From Nonomuraea sp. PA05 (lineage in GTDB: Bacteria; Actinomycetota; Actinomycetes; Streptosporangiales; Streptosporangiaceae): a DNA stretch of 64,000 nt. Below the pieces are notes generated by a model. That model saw nothing but the letters and a program-made list of their open reading frames with translations. It had not been told where the DNA came from and did not search any database. The position numbers and the translations under genes are program-made. Below, piece by piece: positions 48,761 to 56,277 of this stretch. Location: the NCBI RefSeq assembly GCF_008086045.1, contig NZ_VSEY01000024.1, forward strand, positions 124,001-188,000, read 5' to 3'. The first letter of the stretch is position 1; the number at the start of each line of letters is the position of its first letter.

Positions 48761-49609
48761 CTACCGTGGGCCGATGACGTGCTGACGCTGGGTGCCGAGG
48801 CCGTCGATGCCCAGCTCCATCACGTCGCCCGGCTGGAGCCAGATCTGCGGGTCGTGGCCCATGCCGACGCCGGGCGGGGTGCCGGTGTTGATCAGGTCGC
48901 CGGGCTCCAGGACCATGAACTGGCTCAGGTGGTGCACGATGACGTACGGGTCGAAGATCATGGTCTTGGTGGTGCCGGTCTGGCGGCGGGTGCCGTTGAC
49001 GTCCAGCCACATGCCGAGGTTCTTCACGTCGGCGATCTCGTCCGGCGTGACCAGCCACGGCCCGGCCGGGTTGAACGTCTCGGCGGACTTGCCCTTGCTC
49101 CACTGCCCGCCGCGCTCCATCTGGAAGGCCCGCTCGCTGACGTCGTTGACCACGCAGTATCCGGCGATCGCGTCCCTGGCCTCCGCCACCGAGTCGAGGT
49201 AGGAGGTACGGCGCCCGATGACGATGCCCAGCTCCACCTCCCAGTCGGGCTTCGTGGAGCCGCGCGGGATGCGCACCTCGTCGTTCGGGCCGATCAGCGT
49301 GTTGGGCGACTTGGTGAACAGGATCGGCTCGTCCGGCACGGCCTGGCCGGTCTCGGCGGCGTGGTCGCTGTAGTTGAGGCCGATGCACAGGATCTGGTGC
49401 GGCCGGGCGATCGGCGCGCCGATCCGCTCACCGGCGAACTCCACGTGCCGTCCGGTGGCGACCTTCCCGGCGAGCAGCGCGACGCCGCCGGCGGCGAAGA
49501 ACCTCTCGTCGAAGTCGGGGGTGACGTCGGAGACGTCGATGTAGTGGGTGTCGTCGACGCGGACGACGGGCTTCTCGGCGCCGGACGCGCCGATGCGCAT
49601 GAGGTACAC
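48761..49609 (-). CDS. FAH-family hydrolase (2,4-diketo-3-deoxy-sugar-acid type)
   Basis: This is a 282-aa metal-dependent hydrolase. LCIGLNYSDHAAETGQ, FTKSPNTLIGPNDEV, WEVELGIVIGRR (two Glu metal ligands) and LINTGTPPGVGMG belong to the FAH C-terminal fold. Close relatives cut 2,4-diketo-3-deoxy-L-fuconate or -rhamnonate to pyruvate and lactate, or act on ureidoglycolate. GTG 49609 has GAGAGG 5 nt upstream. Between a lactonase and a lactate-type dehydrogenase, a 2,4-diketo sugar-acid hydrolase is most likely, but no matching dehydratase is in this operon. Confidence 0.85.
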   Translation of the reverse strand: MYLMRIGASGAEKPVVRVDDTHYIDVSDVTPDFDERFFAAGGVALLAGKVATGRHVEFAGERIGAPIARPHQILCIGLNYSDHAAETGQAVPDEPILFTKSPNTLIGPNDEVRIPRGSTKPDWEVELGIVIGRRTSYLDSVAEARDAIAGYCVVNDVSERAFQMERGGQWSKGKSAETFNPAGPWLVTPDEIADVKNLGMWLDVNGTRRQTGTTKTMIFDPYVIVHHLSQFMVLEPGDLINTGTPPGVGMGHDPQIWLQPGDVMELGIDGLGTQRQHVIGPR

Positions 49610-49620
49610 GGGGGCCTCTC

Positions 49621-50478
49621 TCAGCAGGGGTTCCAGTAGGGGACGGGCAGGCCGCGAACGCCGACGTCCGCCGTGAACAGGCGGCCGTCGTCCGGGCCGG
49701 GGACGGCCAGGCCGGTGCGGGCGGTGGTGATGACGAGGATGTCGAGGTCAGGCCCGGCGAAGACCGGGCAGGAGGTGTGCGGGGCGCCGGTCTCGACGAC
49801 GTCGATCAGCTCTCCCCCGGTGCTGCGGCACTCGACGCGGCCGAGCCCCCAGTTGGCGATCCACAGGTTGCCGTCGGCGTCGGCGCACATCCCGTCGGGC
49901 AGGCCCTCGGTGATCGTGAACGCCTCCCGCCGCGGCCCCGTCTTCCCGGTGTCCGGATCGTAGTCGCGCACCCAGATCGTGCCGGGCATGGTGTCCACGC
50001 TGTAGAGCCGGTCATCGACCCAGGCCAGGCCGTTGGAGAGCACCAGGTCGGTGTCGAGGAAGGTCACGCCGTGCTCGTCCAGCCGGGCCAGCACCTCTTC
50101 GCCCTCGCGGTCGTCCTGGGCCAGGCTTCCGACCAGGAACCGGCCGGCCGGATCGACGGCGCCGTCGTTCAGTCTGCTGCGCACGCCAGGCTCGAGCACC
50201 CGGGCCAGCTCCGTGCGGCTGCCATCAGCGCCGAGCCGGGTGAGGGTGGCCCGCTCGGCGACGATCAGATCGCCGTCCGGCGCGGCGGCGACCGCGCCCA
50301 CCGTGGAGTCGAAGCCGTGCCGTCCGGTGGCGGTCACCACGCCGTCGTCGAGCCGCCCCTCGTGCACGGCTCCCGCGACGATGTCGACCCACAGCAGGCG
50401 CTGCCGGGCGGCGTCCCAGACGGGACCCTCCCCGAGCGCGTAGACGCCGGCCGAGGCCGGGACAGCGGTGAACGTCAA
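49621..50478 (-). CDS. SMP-30/gluconolaconase-family lactonase
   Basis: This is a 285-aa six-bladed beta-propeller lactonase. GEGPVWD holds the first metal-binding Glu, SRLNDGAVDPAGRFLVGS has the Asn-Asp ligands, and LPDGMCADADGNLWIANWG the third Asp site. It opens sugar lactones to aldonic acids. The start is TTG 50478, which overlaps the IclR stop (TTGA) and has AGGAGAGG 7 nt upstream. The gene lies between the second IclR gene and the FAH gene, in one operon. Confidence 0.85.
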   Translation of the reverse strand: MTFTAVPASAGVYALGEGPVWDAARQRLLWVDIVAGAVHEGRLDDGVVTATGRHGFDSTVGAVAAAPDGDLIVAERATLTRLGADGSRTELARVLEPGVRSRLNDGAVDPAGRFLVGSLAQDDREGEEVLARLDEHGVTFLDTDLVLSNGLAWVDDRLYSVDTMPGTIWVRDYDPDTGKTGPRREAFTITEGLPDGMCADADGNLWIANWGLGRVECRSTGGELIDVVETGAPHTSCPVFAGPDLDILVITTARTGLAVPGPDDGRLFTADVGVRGLPVPYWNPC

Positions 50479-51245
50479 GGAAGTTCCTCTCCTGAGGCGA
50501 TGGCGCGGATGGCGGGCAGGTCGCCGACGAGCTTGCTCAAGGGGGTGCGGTAGGCCAGGCCGCTGACGCTGATCGCGCCGCTGGGCACGGTCGGCGACGT
50601 CAGGTAGGCGGCGACGGCCACGCAGTTGACGCCGGGCTCGTTCTCCTGGTCGTCGGCGGCGTAGCCCTGCTCGCGGATGCGGACCAGCTCGGCGTGCAGC
50701 TCCTCGACGGTGCCGATCGAGCGCTCGGTCGGCCGTTCCAGCGTGCGGCCGTCCACCCAGGCGCGCACCGCCTCCCGCGTCCTGAGCGCGTCGGCGAGCA
50801 GCACCTTGCCGACCGCCGTGCAGTGCGCCGGGTTGCGGCCGCCCACCACCGAGGTGAGCCGCACCGCCCCTGCGGCCGGGTCGAGCTTGGAGCGGTAGAC
50901 GACGCAGGGCCCGTCGAGCACGGCGTAGTGCGCCGTCTCGCCGTAGCGCTCGCACAGCGCCTTGAGCACCGGCGTGACGCGGACGTGGTCGGGCCGCGCC
51001 TCGTGGTGCGCGAAGGCCATCCGGAGGAACTCGTCGCCCAGCACGTACCGGCCGTGGCCGTGCTGCGCGGCCAAGCCGGCGCGGCGTAACGCCGCCAGCG
51101 CGCGGTGCACGGTCGGCTTGGGGCTGGACACCGCCCGCGCCATCTCCTCCAGCCCGATGCCGTCGGGGTGGCGTGCCAGCTCGGCCAGCACTGCCAGGAC
51201 GCGGTCGGAGCCGACGAGCTTGTCCGCGGGGATCTGCTCGGACAT
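50475..51245 (-). CDS. IclR-family regulator of the sugar-acid operon
   Basis: This is a 256-aa IclR regulator. The winged helix spans about residues 10-70 (DRVLAVLAELARHPDGIGLEEMARAVSSPKPTVHRALAALRRAGL), and the effector domain follows (GGRNPAHCTAVGKVLLAD, DDQENEPGVNCVAVAAY). ATG 51245 is preferred over upstream ATGs because TACTGT lies exactly 7 nt before it. The palindrome TGTTC-C-GAACA covers the start and the -10 box, so autorepression is likely. It is first in the operon with the lactonase, the FAH gene and the dehydrogenase. Confidence 0.88.
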   Translation of the reverse strand: MSEQIPADKLVGSDRVLAVLAELARHPDGIGLEEMARAVSSPKPTVHRALAALRRAGLAAQHGHGRYVLGDEFLRMAFAHHEARPDHVRVTPVLKALCERYGETAHYAVLDGPCVVYRSKLDPAAGAVRLTSVVGGRNPAHCTAVGKVLLADALRTREAVRAWVDGRTLERPTERSIGTVEELHAELVRIREQGYAADDQENEPGVNCVAVAAYLTSPTVPSGAISVSGLAYRTPLSKLVGDLPAIRAIASGEELP

Positions 51246-51258
51246 GTTCCGAACAGTA
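51245..51258 (-). promoter_or_regulatory. -10 box and palindrome at the second IclR gene
   Basis: TACTGT (51253-51258) is followed after 7 nt by the ATG. TGTTC-C-GAACA (51245-51255) overlaps both. It differs from the TTCYG-N5-CGGAA sites, so the two IclR proteins should have separate regulons. Confidence 0.5.
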
Positions 51259-51282
51259 GACCATCGTTCCATCAAACGAAAG

Positions 51283-51312
51283 TTAACCGGATTCGGTGGG
51301 AACGGCTATGGT
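51283..51312 (+). promoter_or_regulatory. Promoter of the lipoprotein gene (leaderless)
   Basis: TTAACC (51283-51288), an 18-bp spacer, and TATGGT (51307-51312). The ATG follows 7 nt later. Confidence 0.5.
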
Positions 51313-51319
51313 GGCGATC

Positions 51320-51907
51320 ATGTCGCGACGTGCCCTGGGCGTCTTGCTGGCGGTCCTGACCGCCACCGGTTGCGCGCAGCCCACCGCGCACACGACGACC
51401 TCGCAGACCAGCCCTCAGAGCAGCCCTCAGACCGGCGCGCCTTCCGCAGGACCGCCGGGCTTCACGGTGACCGATGACGGAACCGGTCTGGACGTGTGCT
51501 CCCTGATCTCCGCCGAGCGCATGGGCGACATCTACGGCGCCTCCGGCGTCACGGCCACCAGCGCCGAACCACTCCGGGGCAGCCAGCTCGGGGGCTGCGT
51601 CTACACGCTCGGCGGCCTCACGGTGGACGTCGGCCTGTACCCCCTGGACCCCACGATCAACGGCGCGGCCCAGATGGCCGAGGAGTTCACCTACGGCAAG
51701 GGCACACCCATCGCGGACCTGGGCGACGCCGCCGCCGTGGCCACCTACGACGACAGCGACCCGAAACTGGCCGATCTCGCGGGCAGCGGGCGGCTGGTCG
51801 CGGTCGACCACGACGCGATCCTCGTGATCGACGGCCCGGAGGCGGCCGTGGAGCACTTCGAGGAGGTCGCGAGGGAGATGTGGCCCAGGATAGGCTCGCT
51901 CTACTAG
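51320..51907 (+). CDS. DUF3558-like lipoprotein
   Basis: This is a 195-aa secreted lipoprotein. The lipobox is TATGC at about residue 20, followed by a Thr/Ser/Gln/Pro linker and a domain with two Cys (LDVCSLIS, LGGCVYTLGG) in the pattern of mycobacterial DUF3558-type lipoproteins. ATG 51320 follows TATGGT by 7 nt. No functional partner is evident. It overlaps the 3' end of the oxidoreductase gene by 4 nt, in convergent orientation. Confidence 0.75.
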   Translation: MSRRALGVLLAVLTATGCAQPTAHTTTSQTSPQSSPQTGAPSAGPPGFTVTDDGTGLDVCSLISAERMGDIYGASGVTATSAEPLRGSQLGGCVYTLGGLTVDVGLYPLDPTINGAAQMAEEFTYGKGTPIADLGDAAAVATYDDSDPKLADLAGSGRLVAVDHDAILVIDGPEAAVEHFEEVAREMWPRIGSLY

Positions 51908-52899
51908 ACGGTGACCACGATCTTGCCCACCTGCGCGTTCGACTCCAGATACCGGTGCGCCTCGACGATCTCCGCCAGCTCGAACGTGCGGTCCACGACC
52001 GCCCTGAACGCCCCGGACCGCAGCCCGGAGTTCACGAACGCCGCCGCCCTGCGCAGCCGCTCGGGCCTGGTCGTCGTCTCCAGCATCGTGTACGTCCGCA
52101 TGGCCAGCGCCGGCATGCCGAGCTCGATCCCCGGATAGGGCGTCGGCTGCCCGCTCAGCGCCCCGTACACCAGCAGCGTGCCGTCGTCGGCGACCGCTCT
52201 GGCCAGGTCGCGCACGCCGGGTCCGGCGACCGCGTCGAGGACGAGTTCGGCGCCGCGGCCTCCGGTGGCCGCCAGCACCCGCTCCACCACGTCCTCCCCC
52301 TCCCCGGTGACGATCACCTCGGCGGCGCCCTCCTTCAGCAGCGCCTCCTTCTTGGCGGCGGTGCGCGTGAGGGCGATGGGCGTGGCGCCGAGCCGGTCGG
52401 CCACACGCAGGGCGGCCAGCCCCACACTGCTCGAAGCCGCGTTCAGCACGACCGTGTCGCCTGGCCGCATCCCGCCGGCCTCCATCAGCGCGCCGTAGGC
52501 CGTCACGTACGCCATCCACACGGCGGATCCCTCGACGGCGCCGAGCCCCTCCGGCCGCCGCAGCACCGCCGTCGCGGGCACGATCATCCGCTCGCCGTAC
52601 ACCCCGTAGTCGTTCATCGAGAACGTCTGCACCGTGCTGACCGGCTCCCCAGGCCGCAACCCCGTCACCCCTGCCCCGACCGCCTCCACGACGCCGGCGG
52701 CCTCCGTGCCGAGCGTGGCGGGGAACCTCTTCACCGGCTCGATGTACAGGCCGGAGCGGAACAGCGCCTCCGCCCGGTTCAGCCCGAACGCCTCCACCCT
52801 GATCCGCACCTCGCCGGGCCCCGGGTCACGCACCTCCACGTCCTGCACCCGCATCACCCCGGGCCCGCCGAGCTCGCTGAACAACACCGTCCTGGCCAT
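51904..52899 (-). CDS. Quinone-oxidoreductase-type medium-chain dehydrogenase
   Basis: This is a 331-aa MDR protein without the zinc-binding Cys clusters, so it is the quinone oxidoreductase (QOR) type. FGLNRAEALFRSGLY and LGTEAAGVVEAVG are in the N-terminal half, and TVVLNAASSSVGLAALRVADRLGA is the NADPH-binding motif with Ser/Ala rather than a GxGxxG. ATG 52899 has GGAAGGA about 8 nt upstream. An inverted repeat (GTCAAA-C-TTTGAC, 52959-52971) upstream overlaps a TTGACA and may be the operator for an unlinked regulator. Substrate unknown. Confidence 0.85.
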   Translation of the reverse strand: MARTVLFSELGGPGVMRVQDVEVRDPGPGEVRIRVEAFGLNRAEALFRSGLYIEPVKRFPATLGTEAAGVVEAVGAGVTGLRPGEPVSTVQTFSMNDYGVYGERMIVPATAVLRRPEGLGAVEGSAVWMAYVTAYGALMEAGGMRPGDTVVLNAASSSVGLAALRVADRLGATPIALTRTAAKKEALLKEGAAEVIVTGEGEDVVERVLAATGGRGAELVLDAVAGPGVRDLARAVADDGTLLVYGALSGQPTPYPGIELGMPALAMRTYTMLETTTRPERLRRAAAFVNSGLRSGAFRAVVDRTFELAEIVEAHRYLESNAQVGKIVVTV

Positions 52900-52958
52900 C
52901 GCACAGTCCTTCCGTCACAGAAATGGCCGGACCACTTCAGCACGGAAGTTCGATGGCT

Positions 52959-52971
52959 GTCAAACTTTGAC
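52959..52971. promoter_or_regulatory. Inverted repeat upstream of the quinone oxidoreductase gene
   Basis: GTCAAA-C-TTTGAC has 6-bp arms. Read on the minus strand the right half gives TTGACA, a -35 box, with a weak TGAAGT 18 bp further on. It is also 11 nt from the end of the secreted-peptide gene. Confidence 0.45.
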
Positions 52972-52981
52972 GGCTATCGTC

Positions 52982-53176
52982 CTAGACTGGGCGCTTGGCG
53001 CCCGACTCGCCGTCGGCCAGCACCCCGCTGAACTGCGGCGTGCGGACGACCGTCGCGGCGTTGGCGTTGCACTCATCCGACGTGCCCGCCTGCGCCGGTG
53101 CGGGGTTCAGCACCAGCACCGCACCCACGGCGGCGGCCGCGGCGGCGGCGCGGCGAGTCCGGGTCCGGACCTTCAT
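52982..53176 (-). CDS. 64-aa secreted peptide
   Basis: I do not recognise the family. Residues 1-30 form a good signal peptide (basic MKVRTRTRR, Ala-rich core, cleavage after PAQA). The mature part is 34 residues with a single Cys (TSDECNAN) and a net charge near zero. ATG 53176 has an AGGAGG box 5 nt upstream, as strong as any in the window. It lies upstream of the quinone oxidoreductase gene on the same strand, but the operator region in between suggests separate transcription. Confidence 0.6.
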   Translation of the reverse strand: MKVRTRTRRAAAAAAAVGAVLVLNPAPAQAGTSDECNANAATVVRTPQFSGVLADGESGAKRPV

Positions 53177-53342
53177 AGGTTCCTCCTGTCTACGGGTGAT
53201 CGTGGACGTGCTGCTCACCAGCATCGGCTCCACGCCCCCTCCCGTCCACCCCGAATCTCCCTTTTCTGCTAGTTGCGCCCCGCACCTGGTCCCGTATCGT
53301 CCCCACCACGAGACGATCCCGATCACGTGAGGGAGAACCGCC

Positions 53343-53705
53343 ATGTCCGTCAACGCGGTACGGCACGTTTTCCAGGTGGTGGACTCGTTCGACGCCGACG
53401 AGTTCGCCAAGCTGATGACCGAGGACGCCACGCTGATGTTCGCCAACGCCGAGCCGCTCGCCGGCCGCGAGGCCATCGCCGCCGGGATCCGCGAGTTCTT
53501 CACCACCATCGGCGGCCTGCGGCACCGCATCGTCAGGACGTGGGAGGCCGGCGACGACAGCATCGCCGAGACCGAGGTGACCTACCGGCGGCTCGACGGC
53601 AAGGACGTCACCGTCCCGGCCGTGTCGATCTGGCGCTCCCGCGACGACGGCCTCATCACGGACTACCGCATCTACATCGACCTCACCCCGGTCTACGCCC
53701 CATAA
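53343..53705 (+). CDS. SnoaL/NTF2-like domain protein
   Basis: This is a 120-aa cone-fold protein. VVDSFDADEFAKLMTEDATLMFANAEPLAGREAIAAGIREFF is the common start of the SnoaL-like group; later strands (SIAETEVTYRRLDG, ITDYRIYIDLTPVY) complete the sheet. Members include small-molecule isomerases, hydrolases and ligand-binding proteins, and no residue fixes the activity here. GGGAG lies 7 nt before the ATG. It is followed directly by the remains of an oxidoreductase gene. Confidence 0.8.
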   Translation: MSVNAVRHVFQVVDSFDADEFAKLMTEDATLMFANAEPLAGREAIAAGIREFFTTIGGLRHRIVRTWEAGDDSIAETEVTYRRLDGKDVTVPAVSIWRSRDDGLITDYRIYIDLTPVYAP

Positions 53706-53949
53706 CCGCCGGCTGTACCAGCAGGTGCCGGACATGAGCCGCCTCGAACTCGGCACCGGCATCCCGCCCCGGCGCGACTCGCTGGTCCTCGCCAAGCAGG
53801 CCGCCGGTCTGGACGTGCTGAGCGGCGGCCGGCCGCTGCTCGGCGTGGCGGGCGGCTACCCGCAGCCCGAACCGGCCGCGCCGGGGGTGCCGAGGGCCTG
53901 GCCCGCCGCCCTGGCCAGGCTGGAGAGGTCGGACGCCTTGCCGGGCTGA
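53704..53949 (+). pseudogene. Remnant of an LLM-class oxidoreductase gene
   Basis: The frame reads RLELGTGIPPRRDSLVLAKQ, then AAGLDVLSGGRPLLGVAGGY, the well-known middle of luciferase-like F420/FMN oxidoreductases (RLELGTGVLLLPQRxPLVLAKQxAxLDxLSGGRLxLGVG). The rest of the barrel on both sides is absent, the Pro-rich tail after VAGGYP does not fit the family, and a stop follows. A GTG at 53725 could start a 74-aa product, but without a fold it is probably a decayed gene. Confidence 0.6.
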
Positions 53950-54004
53950 GCCGCTTCCCTGGAGCGGCACGCTTCCCTCCCCCGCTGACGATCTTCGCCG
54001 CGCC

Positions 54005-54010
54005 TAGACT
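54005..54010 (+). promoter_or_regulatory. -10 box of the GNAT gene (leaderless)
   Basis: TAGACT lies 7 nt before the GTG start at 54018 with no ribosome site. Confidence 0.5.
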
Positions 54011-54017
54011 CTCGGGC

Positions 54018-54917
54018 GTGGAGACCAGTGTGCGGGCCGCGGAGCCGGACGACCTGCCGGCCGTGCGAGCGGTGGCCCGGCGGTTCGGCCTGCTGAGCGG
54101 ATGGCCCACCGGCTCGCCCGACTTCCTCGACGCCGAGCGTCTCTTCGGCACGCTGCTGATCGCCCCGGCCCAGGCCCGCGACGGCGGAGGCGAACCGGGC
54201 GGCGGTGGCGAACCGGGCGGCGGTGGCGACAACGGCGGTGGTGGCGGCGGCGGCGGTGGCGGCGGGGTCGCGTGGGGTTTCGGCGGGACGATGCGCAGAG
54301 GCGACCTCACCCACCTCGGCGACCTCTTCGTCCTGCCCGCCCACCAGTCATCGGGCCTCGGCCGCACCATGCTGACCCAACTCCTGTCCGGGGACGGCCC
54401 CAAGGTCACCTTCGCCTCGTCCGACCACCGCGCCATGGCCTTGTACGTCCGCCACGGCCTGCGCCCCTGGTGCCCGCTGCTCTACCTGTCCGGCCCGGCG
54501 ACAGGCCTGCCCGCCCCGCCACCCACCCGCGTGACCTCCCCTGACGGCGTCGCCTCCCTGGACGCCCAGGTGTCGGGCGGCGCCCGTCACCGGACCCTCT
54601 CCTGGTACGCCGCCCAGCCCGGCGTCACCACGTACACGACCGGGGCGGGCTACGCGCTCACCCGCACCACCGCGAGCGGGACACTGATCGGCCCGGCGGG
54701 CGGCGCCGAACCGCAGGACTGCGCGCACGCCGTCCTCGGCGCCCTGGCCACCGCACAGGGCACGGCGAAGCTGGCCCTGCCCGGCACGCACCCTCTCCTG
54801 CCGTCGCTGCTCGTGGCCGGCTGGCGCATCCACGACATGGACACCCTCATGGCCGACGACGCAGCACTCGCCCTGATCCGCCCCGACCGCTACGTGCCCC
54901 ACCCTGACCTGGGATGA
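54018..54917 (+). CDS. GNAT-family acetyltransferase with polyglycine insertion
   Basis: This is a 299-aa N-acetyltransferase-fold protein. VRAAEPDDLPAVRAVARRF opens the fold. LTHLGDLFVLPAHQSSGLGRTMLTQLL carries strand 4 and the acetyl-CoA pyrophosphate loop (QSSGLGR). A second, weaker GNAT-like half follows from about residue 165, as in double-GNAT proteins. Between strands of the first half is a run rich in Gly (residues about 56-85), coded by a GGC/GGT repeat, which probably forms a flexible loop. GTG 54018 is leaderless. The substrate is unknown. Confidence 0.75.
   Translation: METSVRAAEPDDLPAVRAVARRFGLLSGWPTGSPDFLDAERLFGTLLIAPAQARDGGGEPGGGGEPGGGGDNGGGGGGGGGGGVAWGFGGTMRRGDLTHLGDLFVLPAHQSSGLGRTMLTQLLSGDGPKVTFASSDHRAMALYVRHGLRPWCPLLYLSGPATGLPAPPPTRVTSPDGVASLDAQVSGGARHRTLSWYAAQPGVTTYTTGAGYALTRTTASGTLIGPAGGAEPQDCAHAVLGALATAQGTAKLALPGTHPLLPSLLVAGWRIHDMDTLMADDAALALIRPDRYVPHPDLG
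54183..54267 (+). repeat. GGC/GGT repeat encoding a polyglycine loop
   Basis: GGCGGTGGCGAACCGGGC-type units, then an almost pure run of GGC and GGT codons (11 Gly in a row). A likely slippage site that keeps the frame only in steps of three. Confidence 0.8.
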
Positions 54918-54934
54918 CCTGGGCGGGTGAGCGG

Positions 54935-55513
54935 TCAGCCGTCCTCGGCCAGGAGCCGCAGGCCTTCGCGGGCCCAGTCCGCGCGAGCCTGCGCGACGGC
55001 CATCTGGCCCTTGAAGACGTGCGCCTTCAACCTGGCGATGCGTTCGTGCTCGACCGGCGGCCGGTTCTTCAGCCGCTCCTTGATCAGATCGGTCTCCTTG
55101 GCCAGCAGCGCCTCGCTGTGCGCCCGCCACTCCGCGATCAGCTTCTCCTGCTGGGCGACGTAGGTCTCCAGCACGGACGCGGCCCGCTCCGGCTCGACCA
55201 TGTCGAAGAAGAGCGCCTGTAGGAAGAACGCGTCCCGTACCGGCGGCGCGGCGTGCTCGGTGCCCACCCAGGCGCGCAGTTCCGCCAGCCCGCGCTCGGT
55301 GATCGAGTAGACCCTCCGCCTCAGCTTCGTGCCGCGGATCTCCTGCTGGCCCTCGATCAGGCCGGCCTGCTCCATCTGCCGCAGCGCCGGATAGATCTGG
55401 CTGTGCGGGGCGGACCACACCCAGCGCGGGGCGGCCTCGAAGAAGCGGGTCAGCTCGTACCCGTTCATCGGACGCGCCTCCAGGACGCCGAGCAGCGCGT
55501 GCTGAAGCGACAT
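54935..55513 (-). CDS. PadR-family repressor
   Basis: This is a 192-aa PadR regulator. The winged helix is MSLQHALLGVLEARPMNGYELTRFF, with HSQIYPALRQMEQAGLIEG as recognition region. Residues from about 90 form the Vir/AphA-like dimerisation helices. ATG 55513 has TATGCT 7 nt upstream and no ribosome site; the frame is open further but that stretch is the operator. It is divergent from a meta-cleavage operon, with an ATGT-N8-ACAT site between. Its likely role is repression of that operon until an aromatic inducer binds. Confidence 0.88.
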   Translation of the reverse strand: MSLQHALLGVLEARPMNGYELTRFFEAAPRWVWSAPHSQIYPALRQMEQAGLIEGQQEIRGTKLRRRVYSITERGLAELRAWVGTEHAAPPVRDAFFLQALFFDMVEPERAASVLETYVAQQEKLIAEWRAHSEALLAKETDLIKERLKNRPPVEHERIARLKAHVFKGQMAVAQARADWAREGLRLLAEDG

Positions 55514-55533
55514 GCCCCTCAGCATAGGGAGCC

Positions 55534-55563
55534 TTGGAACATGTATCGAGATACATGTATGGT
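55534..55563 (+). promoter_or_regulatory. PadR operator within the meta-cleavage promoter
   Basis: TTGGAA (55534-55539), an 18-bp spacer, and TATGGT (55558-55563) form the promoter. The 20-bp palindrome ACATGTATC-GA-GATACATGT (55539-55558) fills the spacer and matches the PadR consensus ATGT-N8-ACAT. Confidence 0.72.
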
Positions 55564-55590
55564 CCTGCCTGATCACCAAGGAGGCCCATC

Positions 55591-56277
55591 ATGAGCACAG
55601 AGCCGGCGGATGCCGGACAAGCGCTGGCGGACGTGCGGCGGGAGCTGGCGGCGGCCGGAAAGGCGCTGGCGGCGGCCGGGCTGGTCACCGCGTTCGGCCA
55701 CGTGTCGGCCCGGCTGCCCGGCGACCGCCTGCTCATGACCCCGCCCGCCCCCCTGGGCACCCTCACCCCCGCCGCCCGCTACGCGGAGGTCCCCCTGGAC
55801 GGCGCCGCCCTCCCCGAGGGCACCCCCCGCGAGGCGTGGATCCACGTCGAGATCGCCCGCGCACGGCCGGGCATCGGCGCGATCTGCCGCGCGCAGCCGC
55901 CCACCGCCACCGCGCTGGCCTCGGCCGGCGTGCCGATCCTGCCGCTGCACGGCCAGGGCGCGTTCCTCGGCCCCGAGGTGCCCGTCCTGGACGACGCCGT
56001 CCTGGTCCGCGACCGCGCCAGGGGCAGGGCGCTGGCCGAACGCCTGGCCGCGGCCCCCGCCCTGGTGATGCGCGGCAACGGCGCCGTCACCGTCGGCGCG
56101 AGCGTCGGCGAGGCCGTCGCCCTGATGTGGGTGCTGGAGGCCAGTGCCCGCATGAACGCCACCGCCGCCGCGGCAGGCACCCCCGTCCCCATCACGCCCG
56201 CCGAGCAGGAAGCGTGGCGGGCCGTGCGATCCGAACTGTCCGACCGCATCTGGTCCCATCTCCGGGAGTCGTCATGA
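55591..56277 (+). CDS. Class II aldolase-fold decarboxylase/aldolase
   Basis: This is a 228-aa class II aldolase/adducin-family enzyme. LVTAFGHVSARLPGDRLLMTP and WIHVEIARARPGIGAICRAQPP occupy the strands that normally hold the metal-binding residues. The usual HxH of the second motif is replaced by CRAQ, and LPLHGQGAF and MRGNGAV are later strands. Relatives decarboxylate 3,4-dihydroxyphthalate or the ring-opened p-cumate intermediate. In this operon such a decarboxylase fits better than an aldolase. The altered metal residues leave activity uncertain. GGAGG lies 5-9 nt before the ATG. It overlaps the dioxygenase by 4 nt. Confidence 0.7.
   Translation: MSTEPADAGQALADVRRELAAAGKALAAAGLVTAFGHVSARLPGDRLLMTPPAPLGTLTPAARYAEVPLDGAALPEGTPREAWIHVEIARARPGIGAICRAQPPTATALASAGVPILPLHGQGAFLGPEVPVLDDAVLVRDRARGRALAERLAAAPALVMRGNGAVTVGASVGEAVALMWVLEASARMNATAAAAGTPVPITPAEQEAWRAVRSELSDRIWSHLRESS

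Noticed and set aside
46010..49639. Open frame of 1209 codons on the plus strand.
   Set aside because: It is antisense to the dehydrogenase and FAH genes. No motif, and composition typical of a GC-bias shadow.
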